This document shows positions 38,108 to 48,093 of a DNA stretch of 64,000 nucleotides, piece after piece. The translations under genes and the position numbers were made by a program. Below the pieces are notes generated by a model. It saw only the letters and a program-made list of their open reading frames with translations, searched no databases and was not told the origin of the DNA. Origin of the DNA: Palsa-504 sp963769715 (lineage in GTDB: Bacteria > Actinomycetota > Actinomycetes > Streptosporangiales > Streptosporangiaceae). The stretch is from the NCBI GenBank assembly GCA_963769715.1, contig CAVYNE010000040.1:124001-188000 (forward strand). Reading direction: 5' to 3'. Each line of letters begins with the position of its first letter. Position 1 is the first letter of the stretch.

Positions 38108-38905
38108 ATGACCGAGCCAGCCGACCAAGCCGGGGGAGGCGGTTACGCCAGCTATCCCAGCCTGCGCGGCCGGACCGTGTTCATCACCGGCGGCGCCACC
38201 GGCATCGGAGCGGAGTTCGTCGCCCAGTTCGCCCGGCAGGGCGCCCGGGTCGGCTTCGTCGACATCCAGGACGAGCCGGCCGCGAAGCTAGCGGCCGAGC
38301 TAAGCAGCCAAGGCACCACACCGTGGTACCAGCACTGCGACGTGAGCGACGTGCCGCGGCTGCGGGACGCGATCAGCGCCTGCGCCGCCGAACTGGGCTC
38401 CATCGACGTCCTCGTCAACAACGCCGCCGACGACGAGCGCCGGCCGGTCGAGGAGATGACCGAACAGTTCTGGGACACCAAGTTCGGGGTGAACCTGCGC
38501 CCGATGTTCTTCGCCGCGCAGGCGGTCGCGCCCGCGATGCGCGCCCGGCAGCGCGGCTCGATCATCAACCTCGGCTCGATCACCTGGCGCGCCGGCTTCG
38601 CCAACGTGGCCGCCTACGCCACCGCCAAGGCCGCGATCGAGGGCCTCACCCGGTCGCTGGCCCGCGATCTCGGATCCGCACGGCATCCGGGTGAACTGCC
38701 TGATCCCCGGCTGGACGATGACGAAGCGCCAGCTCGCCGGCTGGGTCACCCCCGAGGCCGAACGCGAGATCGACCGGGCGCAGTGCCTGCCCGGCCGCCT
38801 CCGCCGGCCGACATCGCCCGGATGGCGCTGTGGCTGGCCGCCGACGACAGCCGGATGTGCACCAGCCAGACCTGGGTCGTCGACGGCGGCTGGATCTACG
38901 GTTGA
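38108..38905 (+). CDS. Short-chain dehydrogenase/reductase, locally frameshifted
   Basis: 265 codons. The NAD loop is in VFITGGATGIGAEFV, then DVLVNNAADDERRPVEEM, the catalytic Ser in INLGSITWR and Tyr/Lys in AAYATAKAAIEGL, and the C-terminal ADIARMALWLAADDSR and WVVDGGWIYG. Between about 38675 and 38805 the frame is out of register; another frame gives the expected VNCLIPGWTMTKRQLAGWV there, so two compensating indels exist and about 43 residues are scrambled. It is probably a sugar or sugar-acid dehydrogenase, given the neighbours. The stop overlaps the TTG start of the next gene (TTGA). Confidence 0.75.
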   Translation: MTEPADQAGGGGYASYPSLRGRTVFITGGATGIGAEFVAQFARQGARVGFVDIQDEPAAKLAAELSSQGTTPWYQHCDVSDVPRLRDAISACAAELGSIDVLVNNAADDERRPVEEMTEQFWDTKFGVNLRPMFFAAQAVAPAMRARQRGSIINLGSITWRAGFANVAAYATAKAAIEGLTRSLARDLGSARHPGELPDPRLDDDEAPARRLGHPRGRTRDRPGAVPARPPPPADIARMALWLAADDSRMCTSQTWVVDGGWIYG

Positions 38906-39555
38906 CCCGATCCCTGATCCTGTCCGGCGGCGGGGAGTACTGCGACCCGTGGCACCCGTTCGCGGCGACGTCGGACCGGATCGCCGGCGTCCTGGCGGCC
39001 CTCGGGCACCACGTGGAGATCTCCGAAAGCGTCGCGGACCGCGTCGCCGACCTGCACGGCTGGGACCTGATCGTGGTCAACGCCGCGAGCGGCCCGGAAG
39101 GCGACACCAGCGCCGCGCAGGCCGGGCTGATGGCGGCGCTGGACCGCGGCCTGGGGGTGCTGGCCATCCACGTCGGCGCCTGCACGCTGCTGCGGCTGCC
39201 GGCCTGGGAGTCGGTGACCGGCGCGGCGTGGATCAGCGGCCGCTCCATGCACCCGAAGGCCGGGCCATGCCGGATCATCACCTATCCCGGGCGGCATCCC
39301 ATCTGCGCGCCGGTCGCGGACTTCGACATCATCGACGAGCGCTACGCCTACCTGCGGACCGCGCCGGACATCGTCCCGCTGGCCGCCCACGAGCACGCGG
39401 GCGAACTCCACCCGCTGCTGTGGGCCCGCGTCCAAGACAGGTCGCGGATAGTCACCGACGTGCTCGGTCACGACGAACGCTCCTACGACAGCCCCGAGCA
39501 CCGCCTGCTGATCTCCCGCGCCGCCCGCTGGCTGACCGGGACCGGAGCGATCTAG
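38902..39555 (+). CDS. ThuA-like / glutamine-amidotransferase-fold protein
   Basis: 217 residues. SLILSGGGEYCDPWHPF and DLIVVNAASGPEGDTSA open a flavodoxin-like fold, VLAIHVGACTLLRLPAW occupies the nucleophile-elbow position, and LLWARVQDRSRIVTDVLGHD with DSPEHRLLISRAARWL close it. This matches the trehalose-utilization ThuA type, which occurs in sugar catabolic operons and whose reaction is unsettled. TTG 38902 overlaps the SDR stop, so it is translated by coupling. It converges with the GH5 gene, overlapping by 4 bases at 39552. Confidence 0.75.
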   Translation: MTRSLILSGGGEYCDPWHPFAATSDRIAGVLAALGHHVEISESVADRVADLHGWDLIVVNAASGPEGDTSAAQAGLMAALDRGLGVLAIHVGACTLLRLPAWESVTGAAWISGRSMHPKAGPCRIITYPGRHPICAPVADFDIIDERYAYLRTAPDIVPLAAHEHAGELHPLLWARVQDRSRIVTDVLGHDERSYDSPEHRLLISRAARWLTGTGAI

Positions 39556-40955
39556 GACGGCTGACGCGCGCTGGCCGACAGGACGGCCGCAAGCGGTTCC
39601 CGGACCACGCAGTTCTCCAGCCGGAACGAGTCGGCCAGCTCGCGCACCGTCTCCGCCCGGGTGACGTCGGCGAAGCACCGGCCGAAGTCATCCACCATCG
39701 GCTCGGCCAGCAAGATGTTGCGCACCAGGGTCATGATCCAGTTCAGCTGCCCGAACGGGAATGGGTCGAAGTCGGGGTACTCCTTGCCGAAGGTCTCCTC
39801 GATCGGCGTCATGATGTGCCGGATCCCGGTGTCCAGCGAGCCCCAGTGGTCCACGCCCAGGCGCGCCTTCTTGGCCATCACGTCGCCGATCCGCTCGCGC
39901 CAGGGCGAATCGGGGGCGGCCGAGACCAGCCCCTCGCCGCCCACGTCCTTGTAGGCCCAGATCGACCAGCCGGCGCCGTACTGCTGGTAGATGTCCAGCT
40001 GGTCCTGCAGCAGCTGGTACCGCTGCTCATCGCGCTCCGGGTCGCCGGTGAAGACCGGCCCGAACTCGCCGATCCAGATCGGCGTGCCGGTGCTGCGCAT
40101 GAACTCGGTCCGCCGCAGGAACGCCTGCTCCACCTGGTCCCGGTCGACGAAGACACCGTTCGTGACGCCCGGATAGGGGCCGCCGTAGACGAAGCCGGGC
40201 AGCGCGTAGTCGTGCGCGGTGTAGACGGTGTTCGGGTAGACCGGCAGGTTCTCGAACGCGCTGAAGTCGGTCGAGTACCGGTTGCCGTCCAGGAAGATGA
40301 TGTGGTCGGGATCGACGTGGCGGACCGCCTCGACCGCCCGGTCGTAGAACGGCTTGATCATGTCGCCGTCGGGATCGGCCGGCTCGTTCATGATGTTGTA
40401 GCCCGGCTACCGTGGCGTTGCCCCGGTAGCGCGCGGCCAGGGCTTCCCACAGGTGCACGACGCGATCCTGGAAGTGCCGGTAGACCCAGAACCCGGCCTT
40501 GTGCGTCTCGTTGTCGCTGTGCCAGTGCTGGTTCTGCGAGCCGGGCAGCGCGTGGAAGTCAAGGACCGCGTACAGGCCGTGCTGCTGGCAGTGCCGGATC
40601 GCGCGGTCGAGCAGCGCGAATCCGCGATCCTGAGAGCTCGAACGGCCTGGCGTCGTCCTCGAAATGCCGGTAGTTGAACGGGATGCGGACCGAGTTCATG
40701 CCGAGCGAGGCCAGGTAGCGCGCGTCGGCGTCGTCGAAGAAGACGGTCATGAACTCGCTCGAAGAAGGCATCGTAGAGTTCCGGTCCGAGGACCCGGCGC
40801 AGGACGCGCCGGTGCTGTGACTCGGTGCCCGGATACCCGGTGAGGAAGTTCTCCATGTTCATCCAGCCGCCGATGTTGTATCCGCGCAGGATGACCGGCT
40901 GACCGGAACCATCGACGATCTGGTTGCCCCGCACGGCGAGGACAGAGTCAGGCAT
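39552..40955 (-). pseudogene. Glycoside hydrolase family 5 enzyme, frameshifted
   Basis: An intracellular GH5-like glycosidase of about 465 residues. It starts at ATG 40955 with DGSGQPVILRGYNIGGWMN, then (other frames) YLASLGMNSVRIPFNYRHFE and YAVLDFHALPGSQNQHW. The acid/base Glu is in YNIMNEPADPDGD, HTVYTAHDYALPGF-like residues follow, and the nucleophile Glu is in TPIWIGEFGPVFTG. Frame breaks lie near 40775, 40640 and 40405. No signal peptide is seen. The polysaccharide or glycoside substrate is unknown; endoglucosylceramidase-like members share this layout. A CGAAATTTCG site lies 16 bases before its ATG. Confidence 0.8.
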
Positions 40956-40970
40956 CGGGAGGCTCCTTTC

Positions 40971-40980
40971 CGAAATTTCG
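40971..40980. promoter_or_regulatory. CGAA/TTCG operator between GH3 and GH5
   Basis: CGAAATTTCG, a 10-base perfect palindrome within TTTCCGAAATTTCGAAA (40967-40983), lies in the 29-base gap between the GH3 stop and the GH5 start, overlapping the GH5 ribosome-site region. It would let a LacI protein control GH5 separately. Confidence 0.5.
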
Positions 40981-40984
40981 AAAC

Positions 40985-43425
40985 CTAGCTGATCTGCACG
41001 TCGGCGGTCATCTGCCGCGGGCCGCCGATGGTGCGCTCCGGGCCGACCAGATCGACCGGCAGGCTGGCGACCGTGCTGGCGCTGGAGGTGCCTAGCCGCA
41101 GCTCGATCCGGCCGGGTTCGACGATGCGCTGGCCAGCCCGCCCGATGAAGGAGGTCAGATCGGTGTGGATGGTGAACTCGACTCGGCGCTGCTGGCCCGG
41201 CTCGAGCGGCACCCGCGCGTAGCCGATGAGCACGACGGTCGGCCGGGTCACCTGCGCGACCGGGTCGTGCAGGTAGAGCTGGACGATCTCGGTGCCGGGG
41301 CGCTCGCCCACGTTCCGGACCGTGAGCCCGACACCGATGGTGCCGTCGGTCGGCACCTGGGCGGCGTGGCCTTCGATGTCCTCCCAGCGGAAGGTGGTGT
41401 ACGACAGGCCATGGCCGAACGGGTACAGCGGACTGGGGTCGATGGAGCTGACCGTGGACCGTCGGGCCAGCGTGGACCCGATGTAGGTAGTGGGCTGCGC
41501 CCCCACGTGCCGCGGCACGCTGACCGGCAGGCGGCCGGACGGATTGGCGGCGCCGGACAGCACCCGGGCCAGGGCGGGGCCGCCTTCCTGGCCAGGGAAG
41601 AACGCCTGCACCACCGCCGCCGCAGCCGGGAACGGGCCGAGCGCATACGGCCGCCCGGTCAGCAGGACGATCACCACCGGGGTGCCGGTGGCGAGCAGGG
41701 CGTCCAGCAGCTGGCCCTGGATCCCGGGCAGGTTGAGGTCGGCGGCGTCGCAGCCCTCACCCGACGTGCCGCGGCCGAACAGGCCGGACCGGTCGCCCAC
41801 CACCGCGATGCAGATGTCGCTGCCGGCGGCCAGCGCCACGGCTGCCGCGAGGCCGGACGGGTCAGGATCCTCGACTCCGCACCCCGGTGCATAGCCGATA
41901 TCGCTGTCCGGCAGCTCCTGGCGCAGGGCCGCCAGGAAGGTCGGGATCTGCACGCCGATGTCCAGGTCCGGGTACTTGACCCCGACGTGGCTAGGGAAGG
42001 AGTAGCAGCCCAGCATGGCCAGCGGGTCGTCGGCCCGCGGGCCGACCACGGCGATCCGGCCGCCGTCGGCCGCGGCCCGGATAGCGGCAGGGTGCCGTCG
42101 TTGGCCAGCAGGATGATCGACTCCTCGGCGAGCTGGCCCGCGATCTGCCGGGCCGACGGCGGGTCCAGGTCGACCCCGTCTGCGGCGGCCGGGCCCGGGT
42201 CCCAGGACGGGTCGAGCATGCCCAGCTCGCATTTCTGCCGCAGCACCCGGCGCGCGGCCCGGTCGACCAGGGCCTCGGCCAGCTCTCCGCGTTCGACCGC
42301 GCCGATGAGCGGCGCGCCGAAGCACCGTACGGTGGGCAGCTCGACGTCGACGCCGGCGGCCAGCGCCAGCGTGGCCGCCTGGGCCGGATCGGCCGCCACG
42401 CCATGCAGCAGTTCCAGGAAGCTGATGCCGAAGTAGTCGGCCACCACCGTCCCGGTGAAGTCCCAGGTGTCCCGCAGCAGGTCGGAGAGCAGGTACGGGT
42501 CCGAGGCGGTCGGGATGCCGTCGATGTCGGTGTAGGCGTGCATCACCGAGCGCGCCCCGCCCAGCCGGATGGCCATCTCGAACGGGGGGAGCAGCAGGTC
42601 CGCGATCTGCCGGCCCGTGATTGCGGCGGGCGCCAGGTTGCGGCCACCGCGGGAGGCGGAATAGCCGACGAAGTGCTTGAGGGTGCAGATGAGCCCGGTC
42701 GATTCCAGCCCGCGGACGTACGCGGTGCCGACCGTCGCGACCAGGTAGGGATCCTCTCCGATCGTCTCCTCGGTCCGTCCCCACCGCGGGTCCACCGTGA
42801 CGTCGAGGACGGGCGCGAGGCCCTGATGGACGCCGACGGCTCGCATGCTCGTGCCGATCTGCATCGCCATCTGCTGCACGAGCGGCGGGTCGAAAGTGGC
42901 TCCCCAGGCCAGCGGGATGGGGAAGATCGCGGCAGTCCAGGCGGTGAACCCGGCCAGGCACTCGTCGTGCGCGATGGCCGGAATGCCGAACCGGCTCGCG
43001 GCGACGATCTCCCGCTGGGTACGGGCCAGCGCCTCGGCACCGTCGCGGGCCGTGACCGGCACGGTGCCGAACGGCCTGGTCAGCTGGCCCAGCCCATCGC
43101 GGATGAGCTCGGCCCAGTCGACCGGGTCGCCAGCCAGCTCCTCATGCAGCGGCGCCACCCCGCCAGTTCCCCCGCCGCCCGCGCCGCCTCCATTGCCCCC
43201 GCCGCCGCTGACTCCGCCGCCGAAAGAGGTGCTGCCGAGCCATGTGCTGCGCAGCTGGCCGGCCTTCTCGGCGAGCGTCATCCGGCCGAGCAGGTCCTCG
43301 ACGCGTTCCTCCACCGGGCGGCTGGCGTCACGCCAGACGGCCGGCCGCACGCCGTCCCCGTCCGGCGACAGGACGCTGAGGTGGCCCTCCGCCAGCTGGT
43401 CCAGGTCGTCGTCGCGTCGCGTCAT
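40985..43425 (-). pseudogene. Glycoside hydrolase family 3 beta-glycosidase, one frameshift
   Basis: About 814 residues. The GH3 N-terminal barrel has VHQGLAPVLDVTVDPRWGR, the conserved KHF in ICTLKHFVGYSAS and the nucleophile Asp region GTVVADYFGISFLELL. The second domain has RIAVVGPRADDPLAMLG and AAGSDICIAVVGDRSGLFGR; the fibronectin-III-like end has YPFGHGLSYTTFRWED. It has no signal peptide, so it hydrolyses imported oligosaccharides (beta-xylosidase or beta-glucosidase). The frame breaks near 42085, after LANDGTLPL. A 22-residue Gly-rich insert follows residue 67. ATG 43425 overlaps the LacI 2 stop (ATGA). Confidence 0.88.
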
Positions 43426-44449
43426 CTGTCTCCTATCTGTGAACCTTTGGCTGATCGGGACGATCGGCGGGTCGGGGCCGCGGTGCTGGACCGGATGACC
43501 AGCGAGGTCGCCAGCTCCACCCGGTTGCTCTGCCCGTCCGCGGGGGTCCGCAGCACCATGCGCGTGGCCATCGCCGCCATCTGCGCCAGCGGCTGGGCCA
43601 CCGTGGTCAGCGGCGGCGAGACCCAGCCCGACATGGGGAGGTCGTCGAACCCCACCACGCTGAGGTCGTCGGGTATCCGCAGCCGGTGCAGCCGCGCCGC
43701 CTCGTAGACCCCCATCGCCTCGATGTCGTTGCCGGCGAAGATCGCGCTGGGCGGGTCGGCCAGCGACAGCATGTCGGTCGCGGCGGCCAGGGCCGCCTCG
43801 AAGTGGAAGTCACCGGTGCTGACCAGCGCCGGGTCGGCCGGGATGCCCGCGTGTTCCAGCGCGGCCCGGTAGCCGTCCACCCGCGCCTGGCTGCACAGCA
43901 GGGCCGGACGCCCGGTGATGGTCCCGATCCGGCGGTGCCCGAGCTCGATCAGGTGCTCGGTCGCCATCAGCCCGCCCGCCCAGTTGGCCGCGCCGACCGA
44001 CGGGATGCGCGGGTCGGGCTGGCCCACCGGGTCGACGATGACCACCGGCACGTGCAGCGCGGCGAGCTGCCTGCGGTGCACCGGGGACAGATCGGTCAGC
44101 ACCAGGATGACGCCGTTGTCCGGCTCGCCGACAGGCGGGCGAGCCACTTGTCCGCCGCCGCCTCCCCGGCCAGGACCGAGACGGCGACGCGGTGCTCTCC
44201 GGCGAACGCGGCCTTCTCGGCCCCGCTGATGATCTCGACCGCCCACGGGTTCAGCTCGTCGGTGAAGACCAGGTCGATCAGTCCGGGCCGGCCGCTGCGC
44301 CGGGGCGTGGCGTAGCGGTACTCGGCCAGCAGCGCCTCGACCCGGGACCGCGTATCCGCGGCGACGTCCGCCCGGCCGTGCACGACCTTGGAAACGGTCG
44401 GCACCGATACGCCGGCCGCTGCGGCGACGTCGGCCAGGGTCACCTTCAC
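43422..44449 (-). pseudogene. LacI-family regulator 2, one frameshift
   Basis: About 342 residues. HTH: VTLADVAAAAGVSVPTVSKV; core: VPVVIVDPVGQPDPRIPSVG, MATEHLIELGHRRIGTITGR, AIFAGNDIEAMGVYEAAR and FDDLPMSGWVSPPLTT. The frame breaks near 44130; ACAACGGC probably lacks one A (expected RTNGVILVL as in the paralogues). GTG 44449 overlaps the permease stop, and its own stop overlaps the GH3 ATG, so the chain permease, regulator, GH3 is translationally coupled. Nearly identical in its core to the regulator at 50761. Confidence 0.87.
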
Positions 44450-45234
44450 TTCAGCGCCCCGGCGGTCAGCCCGCGCTCGAACAAGCGCTGCAGGCACAGG
44501 TAAGCGATGATCTCCGGGATGGCCGTTATCACCGCCGACGCGACGACCTTGGTCTGGTCGTCGCTGAACTCGCTGACGAAGTACGACGGCAGCAAGGTGA
44601 TGGTCTGAGTGGCCGGGGTCTGCAGGAAGACCAGGGGGAGCAGGTAGTCGTTCCAGGCGCCGATCAGCGTCAAGATGATGATGGCGGCGGCTATCGGCCG
44701 GGTGAGCGGCAGGATTATGCGCCAGAATATGATCGCCGCGTTGGCGCCGTCCACTCGCGCGGCGTCGAATAGGTCATCCGGGATGCCGTCGACGAAGTTG
44801 CGCGTCAGCAGGACGGCGAACGGTATCTGCAGCGCCGCCAGCGGCAGTATGACAGCGAAGTAGGTGTTGAATATGCCTAGGTGGATGGCGGTTGAGAACA
44901 GCGGCGTGAGCAGCACGACCTCCGGCAGCGTGAGCGCGGCCAGCATCATCCAGAAGTAGATTTCCCGGCCGCGGATGTGCAGCTTGGAGAAGCCGTACGC
45001 GGCGAGCATGGTCAGGCAGTACACGATGATGATCACGCCGGCCGCGATGATGGCGCTGTTCCGGAAGAACTCGGGGACAACGCCGGTGTCCCAGACCACC
45101 TTGTAGTTATCCCAGCCCTGGCCGGCCAGGGACTCCTGCACCATCGCGATAAGCGGGAAGAGGAAGGGGAGCACCATGATGGTCAGGATTACCTGCAGGA
45201 TTATCTTCGAGCGCAGGCGTATTGTTTCGAACAT
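44446..45234 (-). CDS. ABC sugar transporter inner-membrane permease 2
   Basis: 262 residues with six hydrophobic segments (IILQVILTIMVLPFLFPLI, FWMMLAALTLPEVVLLTPLF, AAAIIILTLIGAWNDYLLPL and others) and the EAA loop DAARVDGANAAIIFWRIILP that docks the ATPase. MalG/carbohydrate-uptake-1 type. ATG 45234 has GAGGAGG and follows permease 1 by 5 bases. No ATP-binding subunit is encoded nearby; a shared MsiK-like ATPase elsewhere is expected in actinomycetes. Part of the operon SBP2, permease 1, permease 2, LacI 2, GH3. Confidence 0.93.
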   Translation of the reverse strand: MFETIRLRSKIILQVILTIMVLPFLFPLIAMVQESLAGQGWDNYKVVWDTGVVPEFFRNSAIIAAGVIIIVYCLTMLAAYGFSKLHIRGREIYFWMMLAALTLPEVVLLTPLFSTAIHLGIFNTYFAVILPLAALQIPFAVLLTRNFVDGIPDDLFDAARVDGANAAIIFWRIILPLTRPIAAAIIILTLIGAWNDYLLPLVFLQTPATQTITLLPSYFVSEFSDDQTKVVASAVITAIPEIIAYLCLQRLFERGLTAGALK

Positions 45235-45239
45235 GGCGG

Positions 45240-46232
45240 TTAATTCCTCCTCATTCCGCGTAGCCCGAAGGCGAGGGCCCCGGCCAGCGCCAGGATCAGC
45301 AGCATGATCGACAGCGCCGCGCCGTATCCGACCTCGGCCTGGGGAATGCTGACCCGGTAGATGAAGGTGCCGAGGAACTCGGTCGCGTAGTTCGGGCCGC
45401 CCAGGGTCACCAGGTAGGGCACGTCGAACGTCTTCAGCGCCCCGATCACGCTCAGCATGGCCAGTGCGATCGTGGTGCCCCGCACGCTGGGCCACACGAT
45501 GCGGGTGAGGACCCGCAATCCGTTCGCGCCGTCTATCCGGGCCGCCTCCACGATTTCCTTGTCAATCTGGGTCATCGCGGCGAAGTACAGGATGAAGGTC
45601 ACTCCGGTCCACTCCCAGATGGTGATGGCCATGATGACCGGGAGCGCCGTGCTGGACTGGGCGAGCCAGGGGTGCTCCAGGGAGCTGAGCCCGATGTCGC
45701 CGAGAATCGTGTTGAACTGGCCGGTCGCCGAGAAGATCTGCCGGAAGATCGGCGCCATGGTGGCGGGCGCCAGCACGACCGGGATGAAGATGATCACCTT
45801 GTACAGGTTCGGCAGCTTGACCTTCGAATGCAGCAGCGCCGCGAAGGTGAAGCCGATGGCGGTCTGTACCGTGAACGTGACCACGAAGAACACGACGGTG
45901 TGCCGGATCGTGTCCCAGAACACCGGGTCGTGGAACAGCTGCACGTAGTTCGCCCAGCCCACGTGCTGGGGATTAGGGCTGACGCCGTCCCAGTTGAGCG
46001 TGGATATGTAGCCGGTGTAGCCGATGCAGTAGTAGATGAAGCCGACGACGAAGATGAACGCCGGCAGTATCCAGGGCAGGCCTGGCGGCCGCCGCAGGCC
46101 GCGCCGCCGGCCTTTCGGCGCGGCGCGGCCCGCAGCAGCGTCCGGCTGCCGGGTCATCGAGATGGTCGTTCCAGCCCCGGCACTGCTCACTTCAGGCCCT
46201 CCGATCTGTCGTCTCGTCGCCCGTGCAGCCAT
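45240..46232 (-). CDS. ABC sugar transporter inner-membrane permease 1
   Basis: 330 residues, MalF-type. A basic head with GRRRGLRRPPGLPWI is followed by six transmembrane helices (FIFVVGFIYYCIGYTGYIST, VVFFVVTFTVQTAIGFTFAA, the helix VIIFIPVVLAPATMAPIF and others) and the EAA loop EAARIDGANGLRVLTRIVWP. It forms the heterodimeric channel with permease 2. ATG 46232 lies 12 bases after the SBP2 stop. Intact and in operon order typical of bxlEFG-like xylo-oligosaccharide importers. Confidence 0.92.
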   Translation of the reverse strand: MAARATRRQIGGPEVSSAGAGTTISMTRQPDAAAGRAAPKGRRRGLRRPPGLPWILPAFIFVVGFIYYCIGYTGYISTLNWDGVSPNPQHVGWANYVQLFHDPVFWDTIRHTVVFFVVTFTVQTAIGFTFAALLHSKVKLPNLYKVIIFIPVVLAPATMAPIFRQIFSATGQFNTILGDIGLSSLEHPWLAQSSTALPVIMAITIWEWTGVTFILYFAAMTQIDKEIVEAARIDGANGLRVLTRIVWPSVRGTTIALAMLSVIGALKTFDVPYLVTLGGPNYATEFLGTFIYRVSIPQAEVGYGAALSIMLLILALAGALAFGLRGMRRN

Positions 46233-46243
46233 GGCGCAGCCCG

Positions 46244-47629
46244 CTAAACGGCGCCGTGGTTCGGCATCTTCGCCGCTGCGGCCTGCAGGGTCGCCGCGGC
46301 CTGGGCTGGCGTGGCGCTGCCCGAGGCGACGGTGGTCGACGCCACGCCGATGGCCAGCTGCAGGTTCGGGGTGACCGTGCCGAGCCGCGGCTCGGAGGAT
46401 GCCACCGCGTTCGTGATCAGCTTGCTGAGCGCGGCCTGCTGAGTGCCGGAGCTCACCAGGCTGATGTTCGACCAGGTGGGCTCGATGCCCTTCAGCGCGG
46501 CGATGTCGTCAAGGGCGTTCGCGACCTGCTTCTGTCCCGCCGTCGAGGTTCCCAGCCAGATCGCGAAGGTGGTAGCGGCCGCCTGGTGGCTGGACTTCGC
46601 GTTGACCGCGAGACCGTAGTCGGAGTCGCCGTAGAGCGCTCCGGTGTGGCCGGTGCCCGCGACGTCGGGGAACGCGATGGGAAGCGCGGTGAAGTTCTTG
46701 GGGCTGGCGACGCCCGCCGCGGAGATCGCCGCGCTCATGCCCGCCTGGGTGTCGTACTGCATGTACCAGGTGCCCATCATGACCATGGCGTACTTGCCGG
46801 ACATGAAGTCGTTGTTGGCGTCTGGGTACTGCTGGACGCCGAGCGCGCCCTTTTCCATGATCCCGTCGCTGAACATCGACTTCCAGATCGTCAGGGCCTG
46901 GACGATGGTCGGGCTCGTCCACGGCACCTGGCCCTGGATGGCCTTGGCCCATACGCCGGGTGCGATATTGTCCGAGATCGCCTGCAGTGTGTCCTCATTG
47001 AACGCCGTCTGCCCGACGCCCTGGACGAAGCAGCCGATCCCGTGTGCCTTGAAGGTCGCGCAGTCACTGGTCCACTGGGCGAGGGTGGTCGGCGGGCTGA
47101 GGTGATACTGGCTGAACAGGTTCTCGTTGATCCAGACCGTCCCGGAGTAGACCGCCCCGACGGAGACGGCCGCAAGCTTCTGGCCGATCATCAGGCTGGA
47201 GACGCCGATGGGGGAGAGCTTGGACGGCCAGTCGCTGCCGAGCGCCTTCTGCACCGCGGGCGCCAGGTTGACCGCGTCCGGGCTGTACGTTTCGACCGAG
47301 CCGTTGGCGCCACCCGGCGCGACGTCGAAGACGTCGGGCCCCACCGTGGAAGCCAGGGCGGGCCGGAGCGCGGCGTTGTAGCCCGCGATCGTGAGCATCT
47401 TGTAGGTCACGTGGATGTTCGGGTACTGGGCGTTGAAGGCCTTGATGTACTGATCCGCTACCTGAGAGGTCGGGGTCCAGCCCCACCAGGTGATATCGGC
47501 CGAGGTGGCCGAGCCCGCGCTGCCCGACGAGGAGCCGCCGCCGCAGGCCGCGAGGAGAAGTGCCAGGAAACTGGCGATCGAGATGGCCGGGATAACGCGC
47601 CGGCGTCTTAGGTTCGGCGACTTGCGCAT
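46244..47629 (-). CDS. ABC sugar-binding lipoprotein 2
   Basis: 461 residues, extracellular solute-binding protein family 1. Signal and lipobox: a run of Arg, then SIASFLALLLAACGGGSSS. The mature part has DITWWGWTPTSQVADQYIKA, FDVAPGGANGSVETYSPDAV, FKAHGIGCFVQGVGQTAF, WTSPTIVQALTIWKSMF and AMVMMGTWYMQYDTQAG. ATG 47629 with AGGAGGCACC is the clear start, although the frame stays open to 48187. It delivers an oligosaccharide to permeases 1 and 2. Paralogue of the broken protein at 34018; cargo likely a xylo- or gluco-oligosaccharide because a GH3 enzyme shares the operon. Confidence 0.93.
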   Translation of the reverse strand: MRKSPNLRRRRVIPAISIASFLALLLAACGGGSSSGSAGSATSADITWWGWTPTSQVADQYIKAFNAQYPNIHVTYKMLTIAGYNAALRPALASTVGPDVFDVAPGGANGSVETYSPDAVNLAPAVQKALGSDWPSKLSPIGVSSLMIGQKLAAVSVGAVYSGTVWINENLFSQYHLSPPTTLAQWTSDCATFKAHGIGCFVQGVGQTAFNEDTLQAISDNIAPGVWAKAIQGQVPWTSPTIVQALTIWKSMFSDGIMEKGALGVQQYPDANNDFMSGKYAMVMMGTWYMQYDTQAGMSAAISAAGVASPKNFTALPIAFPDVAGTGHTGALYGDSDYGLAVNAKSSHQAAATTFAIWLGTSTAGQKQVANALDDIAALKGIEPTWSNISLVSSGTQQAALSKLITNAVASSEPRLGTVTPNLQLAIGVASTTVASGSATPAQAAATLQAAAAKMPNHGAV

Positions 47630-47710
47630 GGTGCCTCCTGGGCCTGATTTCTTTTTTGCTGGGGGTGCCGCCGTGGCTGAGGCGCCTGGTACGTCATCGG
47701 TGGCTGCCCT

Positions 47711-47757
47711 CGCCCGTACCGGCTCGGTACGGGTCGCCCGCACCGGCTCGGTACGGG
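47711..47757. repeat. Paired 23-base repeats containing a hairpin
   Basis: CGCCCGTACCGGCTCGGTAC plus GGG at 47711-47733 recurs at 47735-47757 with one change. The first copy contains a perfect stem CCCGTACC-GGCTC-GGTACGGG. It lies about 80 to 130 bases before the sugar-binding-protein start, in its leader or promoter. It may be an operator pair or an attenuating hairpin. Confidence 0.55.
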
Positions 47758-48093
47758 CTGGGCAAAAGTTTTCGGTCGCAGTTGTCGGCCGATGGAACCG
47801 GATGGACTCGAGAACCGCCTGGCAAGAGGATCCTGACGACCACGGCGTCGTGTACAGGAGGGGTTTCGTCACCGTCGTCCCCTTGCTTGGCATATGCGTC
47901 CTCCGATACGCCGATGAAACAGGGCGCAAACTCGTGGTAGCTATTCGAGGGCCTCGGATGGGAGTAGACCTGACCGCCGACACTCTTGTCAAGATTTTGC
48001 TGATAACTTTTCGGTAATACGCTCGGAACACAAGATCCTGTTCCGCGAAGCTTCTTCCCAGCTCAAGGGCAAGATTGTGGCCGGATGAGCACG

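Noticed and set aside
38691..40673. A 660-codon plus-strand open frame
   Set aside because: It begins with the true frame of the damaged SDR segment (NCLIPGW) and then runs antisense through GH5. It is not one gene.
41165..42436. Long plus-strand ORFs opposite GH3
   Set aside because: Shadow frames of the GH3 gene, whose motifs are unmistakable on the minus strand.
46223..47611. A 462-codon plus-strand ORF
   Set aside because: It is the exact antisense of sugar-binding protein 2, which has a signal peptide, lipobox, ribosome site and operon partners.
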